Source: Pelobates cultripes
Lineage: Eukaryota; Chordata; Amphibia; Anura; Pelobatidae
DNA length: 64,000 nucleotides
Direction: 5' to 3'
NCBI GenBank assembly: GCA_933207985.1
Contig: OW240917.1
Span: 238,940,693-239,004,692, forward strand
Numbering within the stretch: the stretch's first letter is position 1; every line of letters begins with the position of its first letter. Below the pieces are notes generated by a model, which saw nothing but the letters and a program-made list of their open reading frames with translations, had not been told where the DNA came from and did no database searches. Below are positions 36,387 through 48,278 of this stretch, piece after piece. The translations under genes were made by a program, and so were the position numbers.

Positions 36387-36955
36387 AAAAGATAAATTAA
36401 CAACAAAATGTACTTATCATATTCATCATTCAAGGTAATGTTGCCTGTTTTTTATTAATTCAAACATTTCACATAATGTGTCTAACTCTTAAATAATGGG
36501 AGAACCACTGGACCCAAAGCCTTTTCCATCCAGTTACCTTTCATTTGAGCCTTGTGGGAAGTGTGGGGGCTCAAACTATACTGTTCTTAAAGGTTCACCC
36601 AGAGATCTGTGCACCTTCTGGCAGAGGTTGCTTTTCCCTGCTTCCTGCACTATTTTTGCAGACAGAGATTATGATAATATGTACTTTTGCCACGTCTTCT
36701 TTAATCTACACCGCTATTTTTCAAATGAGCAGGTGAAGGACATCTGTCTCATTGGGGATATCAGATAGCGATAGATTGGGGAGAGAGTTGGCAGACTACC
36801 AATACCCAACATGATCTCCACTTCCTCTATTGTGTTGTTATGTGGTGTTTCCATGAGTTTATAATTTAGGTTATAAACCGTTATTACGGACAAAGGGCTT
36901 TTTCAAGTCTTGTTAAGACTTACCAACAAACAGCTACTAATTTTAGGGAGTAGAG

Positions 36956-37855
36956 CAGTGTTAATTTTGGTCTGCAAATTGAAATTTAGTTCAGTCATAG
37001 TCGTTTGACTATAAAGCCATGTTTGTTTTAGTCGTAATTGTTTAAAGGACCACTATAGTGCCAGGAAAACATACTCGTTTTCCTGGCACTATAGTGCCCT
37101 GAGGGTGCCCCCACCCTCAGGGTCCCCCTCCCGCCCGGCTCTGGAAGGGGGAAAGGGGTAAAAACGTACCTTTTTCCAGCGCTGGGCGGGGAGCTCTCCT
37201 CCTCCGATCCTCCTTCTCTCCTCCCCGTCGGCTGAATGCGCACGCGCGGCAAGAGCTGCGCGCGCATTCAGCTGGTCACATAGGAAAGCATTCATAATGC
37301 TTTCCTATGGACGCTGGCATGCTCTCACTGTGAAAATCACAGTGAGAAGCACGCAAGCGCCTCTAGTGGCTGTCAATGAGACAGCCACTAGAGGAAATAG
37401 GGGAAGGCTTAACCCATTCATAAACATGGCAGTTTCTCTGAAACTGCTATGTTTATGAAAAAAATGGGTTAACCCTAGATGGACCAGGCACCCAGACCAC
37501 TTCATTAAGCTGAAGTGGTCTGGGTGCCTAGAGTGGTCCTTTAAATTTTAGGCTAGTGTTAGTCGACTAAAATCTAATGGGTTTAATTAAAGCTAATATC
37601 TGTCTCTTTTGCCCCTTCTCTAGCCCCTCTTTGTGTCCTCACAGCACTTCTAGGTGTCTCTCTTCTAGGTGTCTTTTTTGCCCCTTCCACAGCCCCTCTG
37701 TGCAGTGTTAATTTTTTTTAATTTCCATTCAGTTTTAGTCATAATCTTTTGGCTAAAAAGCCATTTTAGTTTTAGTCGTATTTTAGCCATCTGATTGTTT
37801 TAGTTTTAGTGGACTAAAATCTGGCTAAAATTTTTAGTCTACAAAATTAACACTG
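36956..37855 (+). mobile_element. hAT-type element (CAGTGTTAATTTTG ends) with nested MITE
   Basis: The terminal inverted repeats are CAGTGTTAATTTTG and CAAAATTAACACTG. The flanking octamers GAGTAGAG (36948-36955) and GAGAAGAG (37856-37863) agree at 7 of 8 positions, a hAT-like duplication. Many ACTAAAAC-type and TTTTAGTC-type subterminal repeats face inward. A complete T2-like MITE (37042-37544) is nested inside. The residual core contains short TGTCTCTTTTGCCCC-like units, related to the minisatellite of the copy at 61638-62487. Confidence 0.82.
37042..37544 (+). mobile_element. T2-like MITE, complete, nested in hAT-type element
   Basis: Same ends, terminal hairpin and interior as 20253-20753, with only scattered substitutions. 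It is inserted inside the hAT-type element 36956-37855. Confidence 0.92.
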
Positions 37856-38044
37856 GAGAAGAGTCTGCACTGTATAAGCACTAGTAGCACTGCTTACAAC
37901 CTTATTTTCATGTGATAATATTATGAGCTGTCACTATGTCATCAAAATTAAAACCTGAATGAGCTAGATGTAAAGAGCCATTGACTGCAAACTCTACCTA
38001 CACCTTATAAGAAAAAGAAACCCTTTATATTTATGTAGTTATAT

Positions 38045-38482
38045 TTAAAGGGTTACTCCAAGTAACATGACCACATCCGAGATGTGAAGTGGTCATGGTG
38101 CCTGGAGTCTGAAACACTACACATACGAGTTTAATCCATTTACTGCCAGAGGTGTAACTCCACCTCCTGCAGCATCATAGGTTGTCAGAAGTTTATGTCA
38201 GTTCTGTGCAAATTTCGATGCAGAGACACTCATTTGCTAGCTGACAGTTGTCAGCTGATGCTCTCGGCCAATGAATGAGTGGCAGAACCAAGATCCAGCT
38301 TCTGCAGCTCTAAAGAAGCCAGATGTCGTAAAACTTGCCTTCCGAGGACACCGAGCGCTGGGCAGCACCGGGTAAGAAGGCAAACAATTGTAAATCGGTT
38401 AGCCCCATTATTGGGGAATGGTACTGGGGTAACCTTTACATCAGCGGGCTATAGTGGTTATGATGGTTGGAGTAATCATTAA
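38045..38482 (+). mobile_element. T2-like MITE (TTAAAGGGTTACTCCAA)
   Basis: TTAAAGGGTTACTCCAAGTA and TGGTTGGAGTAATCATTAA are imperfect inverted ends with TTAA. The interior is homologous to 19675-19997. Confidence 0.8.
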
Positions 38483-39095
38483 GCCCTAAATCACATTTAA
38501 AAACACATCCGCCCTCAATACAAAGAGATGTGTTCTAAAAATAAATAAAAGTTAAAGGGACATGCATCACCTAACAATTTTTTTTTTTTTTTTTTTAAAC
38601 CAGCAAAACAAATATACAAACCAAAATAAAAATTTGAAGAGTATGTGGTAAAGGTTTATAAACCTAAAATATATTAGTAGAAAGTAGGTCCAGGCACTCA
38701 AGGTTTCTTCAAAAAGGCAAATGTATTGAAAAATGAGTGTGCAACGTTTTGACCTACACGGAGGCCTTCGTCAAGCTTTCACCACATTGAACTAATGCCA
38801 TATTTAAAGGGTGTAAACTTTATTCGACTATTAACACAATTAGTGAAAAACATGTATCCAATCAATCAATTAAGAAACAAATAGTAAAAATACAGACAAA
38901 TATTAAAAAAGAAAATAGGGCTAAATATTCTATTCTAATATTCTAATTACTTATTTCAAGTCAAATATCTCAGTCATAGCAAATATATAAAACAATCATT
39001 GACCAACAAGAATATGTGCAAAATAAATACAGTTGAAGTGTATAAAAATCATAAGACTATTAAAAAGTGAAAATCCATTGGAGTGTAGAAATAAA

Positions 39096-39681
39096 TTAAA
39101 GGGGCACTATAATCACCAGAACAACTACAGCTTATTGTATTTGTTCTGATGAGTAGACTCATTCCCTTCAGGCTTTTTGCACTAAACACAGTTTTTTTCA
39201 GAGAAAATGCAGTGTTTACATTACAACCTAGTGATTAACTCCACTGGCCACTCCTCAGATGGCTGCTAGAGGTGCTTCCTGGGGTAGTGCTGCACAGTGT
39301 GACTGCCATTCAGTGTCTCCTCCCTCTGCATGGAGACACAGAACTTTCCTCATAGAGATGCATTGATTCGATGCACCTCTATGAGGAGATGCTAATTGGC
39401 CAGGGCTGTGTTTGACTTGTGCTGGCTCTGCCCCTGATCTGCCACATTGACAGTCTAAGCCAATCATATGGGAAAGCACTGTGATTGGCTCACAGAATCA
39501 CTTCTGATGATGTCAACCAGCAGGCAGATCAGGGGCAGAGGCAGCAGCTGCAGACTTGAATGCAAATAAGATTTTACTATATTTAGAGAGGCGGGAGGGG
39601 GTGGAGAGGGCTAGAAGGTGGTTTTAACACTATGGGGTCAGGAATACATGTTTGTGTTCCTGACCCTATAGTGTTCCTTTC
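39096..39681 (+). mobile_element. T2-like MITE (TTAAAGGGGCACTATAATC)
   Basis: The left hairpin CAGAACAACTACAGCTTATT, the right hairpin GGGTCAGGAATACATG/TGTGTTCCTGACCCTATAG, and an end TAGTGTTCCTTT with a mutated final AA. Close to 54098-54618. Confidence 0.87.
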
Positions 39682-42600
39682 AAGTGAAGAAAAAATAGGT
39701 GTAAAAACATGAATACCTCAAAATTAAATCAAGTAATACATTTCAATTGGACATGTAAATATAAAGTGCAATCATTCCTATATAAAGGGCTAGATCAAAG
39801 CAAAGTGCATCAGTGGGTATACTGAATGTATCAATAATAAGATAAAGACTTTTATCAAAGGAAAAGAGAATATTGTTATTTTATTTAATATAAAATAGAA
39901 TTTAAGTTAAAAGACTCACATGCCGAGTGAGATCAAGGATCTGAGGACCAGAAGGCTTTAACATTGGGTGAAAGTAAAAAAAACACCACCACCCTTAACA
40001 TGTGAAACCCTGTAAGAGATATTTAAAAAATGTGTATAAAGAGATAACTAAAATATAAAAAACTTGTTTCTTCAAAAATTAAGAAGTGAATTAATTAATT
40101 AAAAGCACACAATGCAGATCAGAGGCAATACGTTCTCTTCCTCTTTGGAATTTGTTCCACTTTCTTTCCTCAGTTCTTTTTCTCACACTATTCACATTCT
40201 CGGCAATTTTACATTTTATTTCACGTCAATTTTACATTTTATTTGTATAAGGGCATCTCTTTGAAGTAGCTGACCAAGTTCTCCCTCAAGTCGATCTACT
40301 TCCTCTTGGGACTGGTTGATAGCCGTTTACTGAAATTCCAAATTAAGTAGAATCCAGTCACGAGAGCACATGTTCATAATTACCTCAAGTCTTGTGCAAT
40401 ATTCTATGTTGCCATGAGACAATATCATTTATATATGTATCCTCATGCTACGAGGATTTGTTTTTGCTTTCCTTTATATGCTGGTACTAAGTAAAGTTGT
40501 CCAACAAGCATCATACGAAGGTTTGAAGATGGATTGCTACTTTTAAGACTGTGTCTTATCACCTCGTATTTTTATTTCTGGATTTTATCGTGGACTTTTT
40601 TTTTAACTTTTGGGGCATTTTTACAGTTTTTTTAGCATAGTTATCTGTATTCTTTTCTAATGTTTAAGTTTTCAAGTAACTTTAAGGGTTTAGACGGAAT
40701 CCTCTACGTTCAGGTGAACTGCCTCCTATATCTTTGTGTTCAATTGTTCCACGCTGCTTTGCCTCTCTTGTTGTCTTAAGCCATTAACGAAATACCGACC
40801 ATACGTTGTTATGGTGCTTAGAGTCACCTAAGAAAATACATTTAGAAAGTAAATTTTCTTCAGTTCACCACAATCCACTTTTTAGTGAATAAAGGCCGGT
40901 GTTTGTTGAAATTTCGGATAATAATCTTTTCCATCAGCAGAGGGCAATAAATAGCTACAGATTATAAAACTACCACATGTGATCATTTAAACCCCTGTTC
41001 TTTTTCCTACTTCTGCATCTGTACTTTTTGTAATTGTGTGTACATCTTTATTTTTATTCTGTGTTTGTTGCAAAGCACTGACAACAACAACAAAAAAGTT
41101 TGTGTTCCAAATGTAGTGTCCATTGTAAAGCACTACAGTGTGGTTGCATTGTATAATTAATAACACGCATAATAACACAGCATCATTGAATTAAGATTAT
41201 TTATCTATATCGCAGTATGTATGAGAGTGAATAGATGTTTTAAACCATGCTTCCTTGTACATTATTTACGTATCGGAATAGATGGGTGGATGGTGTCAGA
41301 CTGTTTGGTTGTTTACGTGGATGGGTAGATGGATGGATATATGAGTGTGTGGGAGGGTGGGTAGGTGGGATGGTGGATGAGTAGTGAGTTAGTAGGGGGA
41401 TGGAGTTAAGAGAAGAGAAGGGGCAAATGCACAGGTAAGAGATAACCAGATAATTCTTAAATACACAGGCAAGATATATGCAAAGAAAGGTGGAGGGAGA
41501 CAGCACCTACAGTTTTGAGAAAGCCTGTTGTCGGTGAAAAGCGTTATTTTTTTTTAATTCTTAAATGTTATACTTGGTTTTATATATTTTTTATCTCCAA
41601 ATAAAGTTAATTATTTTATACTACTTGGAGATTCCAGACCTGTCTTTGAAGCTTTTTTATCAAGACGACTCACAAAGCGATATCTTTGGTGGGGATTATA
41701 CCACCTAAACCCATTGGGATTGGGCAATACCTTTATTTGCTCTCCATTTGTGAGTATATCTCGTTTGATTTTCTTTTATCCCAATCAACACATACAGAGA
41801 GCACTATATTTAGTTTTTATTTCTTCTTCTGTACACTGAGGACATCCTGCTGCCAGACTGCGGTACAACAACTATGAACACGGGGATAAACACCTGCTAT
41901 CAAGCATGATGACCCAACACCATATCCATAGACGGGGATTGTTCCGTCCACCCGCAATAATCTGGAGCTGAATATAACCTCCAGAAAATTGTAAGTGTAA
42001 TTTGTTTCATTCATATATAATCAGAATCGATAATATACTACACTACATTACGTTCTCTCTGCTTATTTCACACACCACCTTGGATTTGAGAAAAAAACTA
42101 CCGGCGCTGCCTCCCTGCATCTTTCTTTGCATATCAACCACACCACCAGAAAGAAGAGACTCTGACAAGGGGAGCCAAAGCTGCCATAAATCCAATATTT
42201 AAACGCCACAAATTCCACTCCCTCACAAATACAGACAAGATATAGAATGATAGATTAGAGGTAGGAAAATATATATATATATATATTAGTGTGTGTACAT
42301 GTTGGCTCTCTGTTGTACTTAAAAAAAAAAAAACCTGTATACTGCGCTTAACAAATAGCTGTCAAATGCGTGGATCAGAGGACGATATTTGTTTCAGTAT
42401 CTAAGTCCCCCAGGGATAGAGGGACTGGCTGTTCCAAATTAGCTTGACTAGCAATCCATAACTACCAAGGCTCTCCAGAACAGGGTAGGATAAGCGTATT
42501 GTAAAAATAATTATTGCAACACAGACTCTGAAACTAGATGGGTAGAGTCTATCCCCATTTCTAGCGCTGCTTCCCTTTCAATGACAAGATTGACCTGACT

Positions 42601-44662
42601 TCATATGCAAATAAACTTCTTTACTGGAGAGTAATTAATTTACATATGAGGTCAGGATGCTTACAAAACAGAGGAGACAGGCTACATATTAACAAGTGTT
42701 TTTTGCAGACGGAACAGTGTGCCAGTCTTTTGCTTTAATGCACCTCTCACACACAATCTCGTCTAGGTAATGTATTTATTCTAACTTGCTAATACATGAT
42801 AGCCAAAAACTGCAGGTTAGACCAAGACAAGAAAAATGAGAGAGAAAAAAAAGCAAAACGCAGGTATAAGCGTCTCTGAAAGAGTGTTAGAAATTATTTT
42901 GAGATTTCTTCTTGAACAATGAATATGGGTGAAATAAAATGGGCTGATGTATCCGGTACATGCATTATGAGCTAATTGTGCAACTTTAATTTGCTGTTTC
43001 GCAGAGTCCACTGTTTATTGAATTAACCAATGTGTGTTTGGGGCATAACCCCAGCAAATTATATTCTGTAAACAAAAATGTAAATGAATGCCTTCCATTG
43101 TTAAGAGGGTGAAGAAATCTAAAAATATTGCAAAAAAAATTAAAAGCGTCTGTGTTTCTGCATTATGTGACGGAGCCTTCATACTCCAACTGAGTACCTC
43201 TGCAAGATCAACTTCCTCTCTGCTACCAGGGACTCTGGAGTGTGTCAGACCCAGTCGATTCAGACCCATTGGATCAAGCTGCAGCTCTATCCTTCCAGGC
43301 AGATATCGTTCCCTCGACTTTACATCGTTCCCTCGCCTCTTCTGTTCCTCTCCCAGGCAGGTATCAACACCCCTGCCTACACTCTCTTCAACTACTGCAT
43401 TTATTAAGGCACTTGTGGCTCTCACACCTAGCTCTTTCTTTACTCGCTGTGGGAATCAATGACCAATGAATCTAGCCTACAGGTCCAAACATTCTGTTAG
43501 TGGGTTCCCTAAACAAAACAAACAGGACAAACTGGAAATTTATGGAAATAATTTATTTTCACTTAGGACTAACCCCTTTCCGCATTACATTAAACTTATT
43601 GCGACACACTCAATTCAATACATATAACCAAATCATATGGGGAATCATACAGGCACTCATAATAATAGTAATAAAAGGGCGACGAGGACAATAACTAGCA
43701 AGAAATATGTCCCCTGCATGCAGAAAGCATAATATGCAAATCTACCGGAATATGCAAATTATAGATTCTTTCTATTCAGGTAGTACACATAACAGTTGCA
43801 ACTAACATGTGGCGCCGTGCAAGATCTTCACAACCAACAGATAACGCTATACAATCTCCACAGCCAGATACACCTAGTTGGTAGAAAGCATCAGCAGGAC
43901 ACGAGAGCACACAAAACATGTAATATAATTCTGTATTATATTGCCTCAGTGCATTATGGGTTGTAATCCAGATCATTGTGGGTGCAAGCTCATGAACCAA
44001 ATTGTAAATGCACAGTGAGCTGTAAAGAGTTCGGTAGAGTGAGGTTTAGAAAAACGCATCACCAAGGGAGGTGTTATACCCATGAGGACAAAATTCAAAT
44101 GTCACCATCCTACTGTGCAATGCAAGTCTTATTCTGGTACACTTTTATCTGGACTTTTAGAAAAATGTGTGTCTACAAGGTTTTGTGTTGGAAGACAGAA
44201 TAGATCTGCAATAAGTCCATTTAATTCTAGCATATACCTTCCTATTCATTCAAAAATAAACAGGAAGGTGTGTTGCTCGTCCTTCTAAATCTTCTTAATG
44301 GATACATGTGAACTTTCTCAATGAGCTGATTGTTAGGCCCTTCAAATATTAATTTTTCAATAGCAGGTTCCAAAGACACGTGTATTCACTAAATGGAGAA
44401 TTTAAAGTGAATGCAAAGTGAATTTCAAGTTTAAGGTAAAAAAAGAAAAAGGAAAATTATCCAACAAGTCAGCTATGCATTCAGCTTGGTTACTTTGACT
44501 TTAATTTGAAATTCACTTTGAATTCTGAATTTAGTGAACAACCTTGTCTAATGTAGTGTCAGAACAATTGTGGTGAATACACGGTTCAGTTCATGGAGAC
44601 TCTGACATGTCAAGATGTACAGGGTTATTCACTGAAGTGAGAATTGAGAGTTGATTTCAAAT
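39682..44662. other. Intergenic, no gene recognised
   Basis: About 5 kb. Apart from the tetranucleotide tract at 41270-41400, a short (AT)n at 42269-42288 and possible dispersed-repeat pieces (for example near 41520-41650), nothing coding was recognised. No intermediate-filament exon was seen. Confidence 0.5.
41270..41400. repeat. Degenerate GGAT/GGTG tetranucleotide tract
   Basis: GATGGGTGGATGG, GGGTAGATGGATGG and GGGAGGGTGGGTAGGTGGG form an imperfect tetranucleotide repeat. Confidence 0.8.
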
Positions 44663-44966
44663 TTAAAGAAACAGTATAGGGTCAGGAGCACAAACATGTA
44701 TTCCTGACCCTATAGTGTTAAAACCATCATTTAGGTGGCTTGTCCCCCCATTCTCCCCCAGCCCCCTTAAAAGATAATAAAACATATTTTCTTTCCAGCG
44801 CCGCTGAGGAAGGTTCAGCGTCTCCATGCAGAGTGTGGAGACGTTGAACGGTAGTGCTGCACTGAAAAGGCAGTGTTTGCATGAAAATGCCTGCAGGGAA
44901 TGATTATACTCACCAGAACATCTACATTAAGCTGTAGTTGTTCTGGTGACTATAGTGTTCCTTTAA
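44663..44966 (+). mobile_element. T2-like MITE, internally deleted
   Basis: TTAAAGAAACAGTATAGGGT with the hairpin GGTCAGGAGCACAAACATG/TATTCCTGACCCTATAG, ending GACTATAGTGTTCCTTTAA. Confidence 0.87.
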
Positions 44967-44989
44967 GGTACAATACTTGAATAGATAAT

Positions 44990-45548
44990 TTAAAGAAAAA
45001 CTATAGTGTCAGGAATACAAATGTGTATTCCTGACACTGTAGGTGTGAAACACAATTTAGTCCACCAGCCCTCCCTTGCCCCGTGAAAAAAAAGGTAGTT
45101 TACTCACCTTTTTTCAGCATCGCGCGGGTCTTGTCACGGTTGACTCCGCCTATGTTCCGCCTCCTTGGCTGAGATAATTAATTCTGATGATCTCAGCCAA
45201 TCAAATGCTTTGCCATAGGAAAGCATTGGGAGACTAATGCACACGAGTGGCAAAACGCTGGTCTGCTCCAATCAGCATCTCATCATAGAGATTCATTGAA
45301 TCATTGCATCTCTATGGGGAATGTTCCATGCAGTGCGTGGAGACGCTGAACGTCAGTACTTACCCAGGAAGCATCTCTAGTGGCCGTCTGAGTGACTGCC
45401 ACTAGAGGTGTCCCTCGGCAGTAATGTAAAGTCTGCCTTTTCTCTGAAAAGATAGTGTTTATATTGAAAAGTCTGCTGGGATAGGCAGTAGACACCAGAA
45501 CTACTACATTAAACTGTAGTTGTTTTGGTCAATGTAGTGTCCATTTAA
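44990..45548 (-). mobile_element. T2-like MITE
   Basis: TTAAAGAAAAACTATAGTGT with the hairpin GTCAGGAATACAAATG/TGTATTCCTGAC at the left, and TTGGTCAATGTAGTGTCCATTTAA at the right. It begins 24 bp after the previous MITE. Confidence 0.87.
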
Positions 45549-45624
45549 CCCCTTAAGGACACATGACATGTGTGACATGTCTTGATTCCCTTTTATTCCA
45601 GAAGTTTGGTCCTTAAGGGGTTAA
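45545..45624. mobile_element. 72-bp TTAA palindrome MITE
   Basis: TTAACCCCTTAAGGACACAT to TGGTCCTTAAGGGGTTAA, in inverse orientation to the copy at 18545. Its left TTAA doubles as the right end of the T2-like MITE at 44990-45548. Confidence 0.9.
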
Positions 45625-45964
45625 TAATAGTATATAGAGCTATAGGCAAACATGCTAATTAATAGGTTTCCATTTTATGGAAAAAGCTAATCTTTTTATC
45701 TGGCCCTTAAAAACTACCTAAATAAATAGTTTACTATGGTCCCACTTTGTTCCCTAATACGACAGAACACTGGGAGAAATCCAAAGCAGTCTAAAGAACG
45801 TTTTTGACGGTATATATTTTATATTTTAGATTAACATTGAGGAACACAACACCGATCGCCAAGCTGAGATCACTCAGATAATTTGTGTCGATGTTAAGAA
45901 AGCACACATTAATGGAAATACAGTCCTGGTGCTATCAATACAATTATCAGGATTCTATCTAGCT

Positions 45965-46111
45965 CAGGGGTGACCAAAAGGTAGATCCCCAGATTTTGTA
46001 GAACTACAACCCCCATTATGCTTTGCATGTCTTTTGAATGCTTCAGAATGGCAAAGCATCTTGGAAGCTGTAGTTTTAAAACATATGCGATGTACCTTTT
46101 GGACACCCCTG
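45965..46111. mobile_element. Fold-back MITE, CAGGGGTGAC ends
   Basis: Second copy of the 31045 family: CAGGGGTGACCAAAAGGTAG opposite CTTTTGGACACCCCTG, with the central GCTTTGCATG and GGCAAAGCAT arms. The flanks ATCTAGCT and GGCCAGCT share their last four bases. Confidence 0.8.
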
Positions 46112-46440
46112 GGCCAGCTGATCAGTCACCAGTAAATGAACAACACAACATGGCTAGTGGTAATTACGACTTTAACTCACTAAAGAATAGGCGGTTGTAG
46201 TTACACCGGATTAGAAATCAATATCTGGACTAATATTAATCTACCAACCTAATAATGATGATTGGGATCATCCGAATATAACATAAGCTGAAGCCACCTA
46301 ATTATTAACTAAATTGAGAATTCAAAGTGAATTGGAAAAATTCCAATAGTTAACTATGCTTTCCGTTCAGCTACTTTGAAATTTTCTGTTAGTTTTATTA
46401 CAGCTATATTAACCAAATCTGCAAATCTATTACCCAATTT

Positions 46441-46508
46441 ATAGATAGATATGCAGATAGATAGATAGATAGATAGATATATGGGTAGAGCTATAGATGG
46501 GTAGAGAG

Positions 46509-46540
<32 letters not shown>

Positions 46541-46567
46541 GGGTAGAGAGATAGATAGATAGATGGG

Positions 46568-46599
<32 letters not shown>

Positions 46600-46762
46600 G
46601 AAATATATAGATAGACACAGATAGATAGATAGATAGATAGATGGGTAGAGAGAGATAGAGAGATAGATAGATACATAGATAGATGGTAGAGAGATAGACA
46701 GACAGAAGGATGAACGGAATGATATATGAAAGGTAGATAGATAGATGGGTAGAGAGATAGAG

Positions 46763-46794
<32 letters not shown>

Positions 46795-46928
46795 GGGTAG
46801 AGAGATAGATAGATAGATGGGTAGAGAGATAGATAGACAGATAGATAGAAGATAGATAGCGAGATTGATAGACAGATAGATAGAAACACAGAAAAAGAGA
46901 CGAACAGACAGACAGACAGACAGATAGA
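46441..46928. repeat. GATA/GACA microsatellite, left part
   Basis: Imperfect GATA repeats (TAGA phase) with GGTAGAGA interruptions, changing to a pure GACA block at about 46907-46922. It is split from the right part by the hAT-type element at 46929. Confidence 0.95.
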
Positions 46929-47789
46929 CAGTGGCGTACATACCAGAGTCGCAGGGGTAGCGGCTGCGACCGGGCCCGGCCCACAAGGGGGCTCGGCCGC
47001 CCCTGCGACCCGGTATATACCCACAGGGCCAGCCTCTTCAGCTACCTCGCGCACCGCACTGATACCGGAGCCGGAAGATGACGTCATCTTCCGGCGCCGG
47101 CATCCCTATGCGGTGCGCGAGGGAGCTGAAGAGGAAGCACAGAGGGGAGAGTGCTCCCTCGCGCGTCGGCCACCCAGACAGCCAACCCGCCCAGCGGCAC
47201 CACTGGACCACAGGGAATCCCTCCAGCACTCCAAAAGGTAAGGAGGCTGGGGGGATTACATTTTCTGTTAGTGTGTGTGTTAGTGTTTGTGTGTGTTAGT
47301 GTGTGTGTGTGTGTGTGTTAGTGTTTGTGTGTGTGTGTGTGAGTGTGTTAGTGTGTCTGTTAGTATGTGTTTTTGTGTTAGTGTGTGTATGCTTTCCTAT
47401 GGACGTTCAGTGTCTTCTCACTGTGATTTTCACAGTGAGAATCGCAGAAGCTCCTCTAGCAGCTGTCAATGAGACAGCCACCAGAGGCTGGATTAACCCT
47501 CAGTGAAACATAGCCGTTTCTCTGAAACTGCTATGTTTTCAGCTGCAGGGTTAAAACTAGAGGGACCTGGCACCCAGACCACTTCATTGAGCTGATGTGA
47601 TCTGGGTGTCTGTAGTGGTCCTTTAAGTGTGTGTGCATACCGCGGTCGCAGGGTCGCAGCCCTGCAACCCCTGCGACCAGGTGCCGCCGCCATGTGTTGC
47701 GGCCCCGACCCGCGCTGAGTAAGCGCGGGGGCGGGGGGGAACGGATCAATTTTCGCACCGGGGCCCCGTGGGTCATGTGTACGCCACTG
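46929..47789 (+). mobile_element. Non-autonomous hAT-type element inside GATA array
   Basis: The ends CAGTGGCGTACATAC and GTGTACGCCACTG form terminal inverted repeats. The flanking octamers CAGATAGA (46921-46928) and CACATAGA (47790-47797) match at 7 of 8 bases, indicating an 8-bp target duplication generated within the GATA microsatellite. Inside are a GC-rich hairpin (about 47030-47135) centred on the palindrome TGACGTCA (47079-47086), a TG-rich tract (47270-47390), and the 3' half of a T2-like MITE (47391-47625). There is no coding capacity beyond repeat frames. Confidence 0.87.
47391..47625 (+). mobile_element. T2-like MITE, 3' half, nested
   Basis: Matches the distal half of the MITEs at 20253-20753, 37042-37544 and 57512-57989, including GCTTTCCTATGGACG, TTCTCACTGTGATTTTCACA and a final AGTGGTCCTTTAA. 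The 5' half is replaced by a TG-rich tract. Confidence 0.85.
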
Positions 47790-47797
47790 CACATAGA

Positions 47798-48278
47798 TAT
47801 ATAGATAGATCGATAGATAGAGACACAGAGAGACAAACCAACAGACATATAATTAGATAGATAGACAGATTGACAGATAGACAGACACACAGACAGACCG
47901 ATAGATAGAGAGAGAGAGAGAAACCAACAGATATATAGATAGATAGATAGATAGATAGATATATAGACAGATTGTAGATAGATAAATAGATCGATTAACA
48001 GATATATATACATTGACAGATGTGTAGAGAGATAGAGGGACAGACAAATAGACAGACAGACAGATAGATAGATAGAGACAAAGAGAGAGATGAACAGACA
48101 GACAGATCGATAGACAGATATACAGACAGTAGATAGATAAATAGTAGATAGATAGATAGATAGATCGATAGATATAGAGAGAGAGAGAGAGACAAACCGA
48201 CAGATAGATAGATAATTATATAGATCGATATAAAGACAATAAATAGATAGATAGAGAGACAATAGACAGATAGATATC
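47798..48278. repeat. GATA/GACA microsatellite, right part
   Basis: Continuation of the GATA array with GACA and AGAG interruptions. With the left part it formed about 1 kb of tetranucleotide repeat before the transposon insertion. Confidence 0.95.

Noticed and set aside
36496..36768. 90-codon frame with CGKCGG motif
   Set aside because: No recognisable zinc-binding pattern beyond one CxxC and no supporting exon structure; judged chance.
43088..43462. 124-codon Ser/Pro-rich frame
   Set aside because: An overlapping opposite-strand frame of similar length is also open, and there is no homology I can recognise.
46354..48262. Long minus-strand frames rich in Ser-Ile-Tyr-Leu
   Set aside because: Pure translation of the GATA/GACA microsatellite, open in several frames at once.
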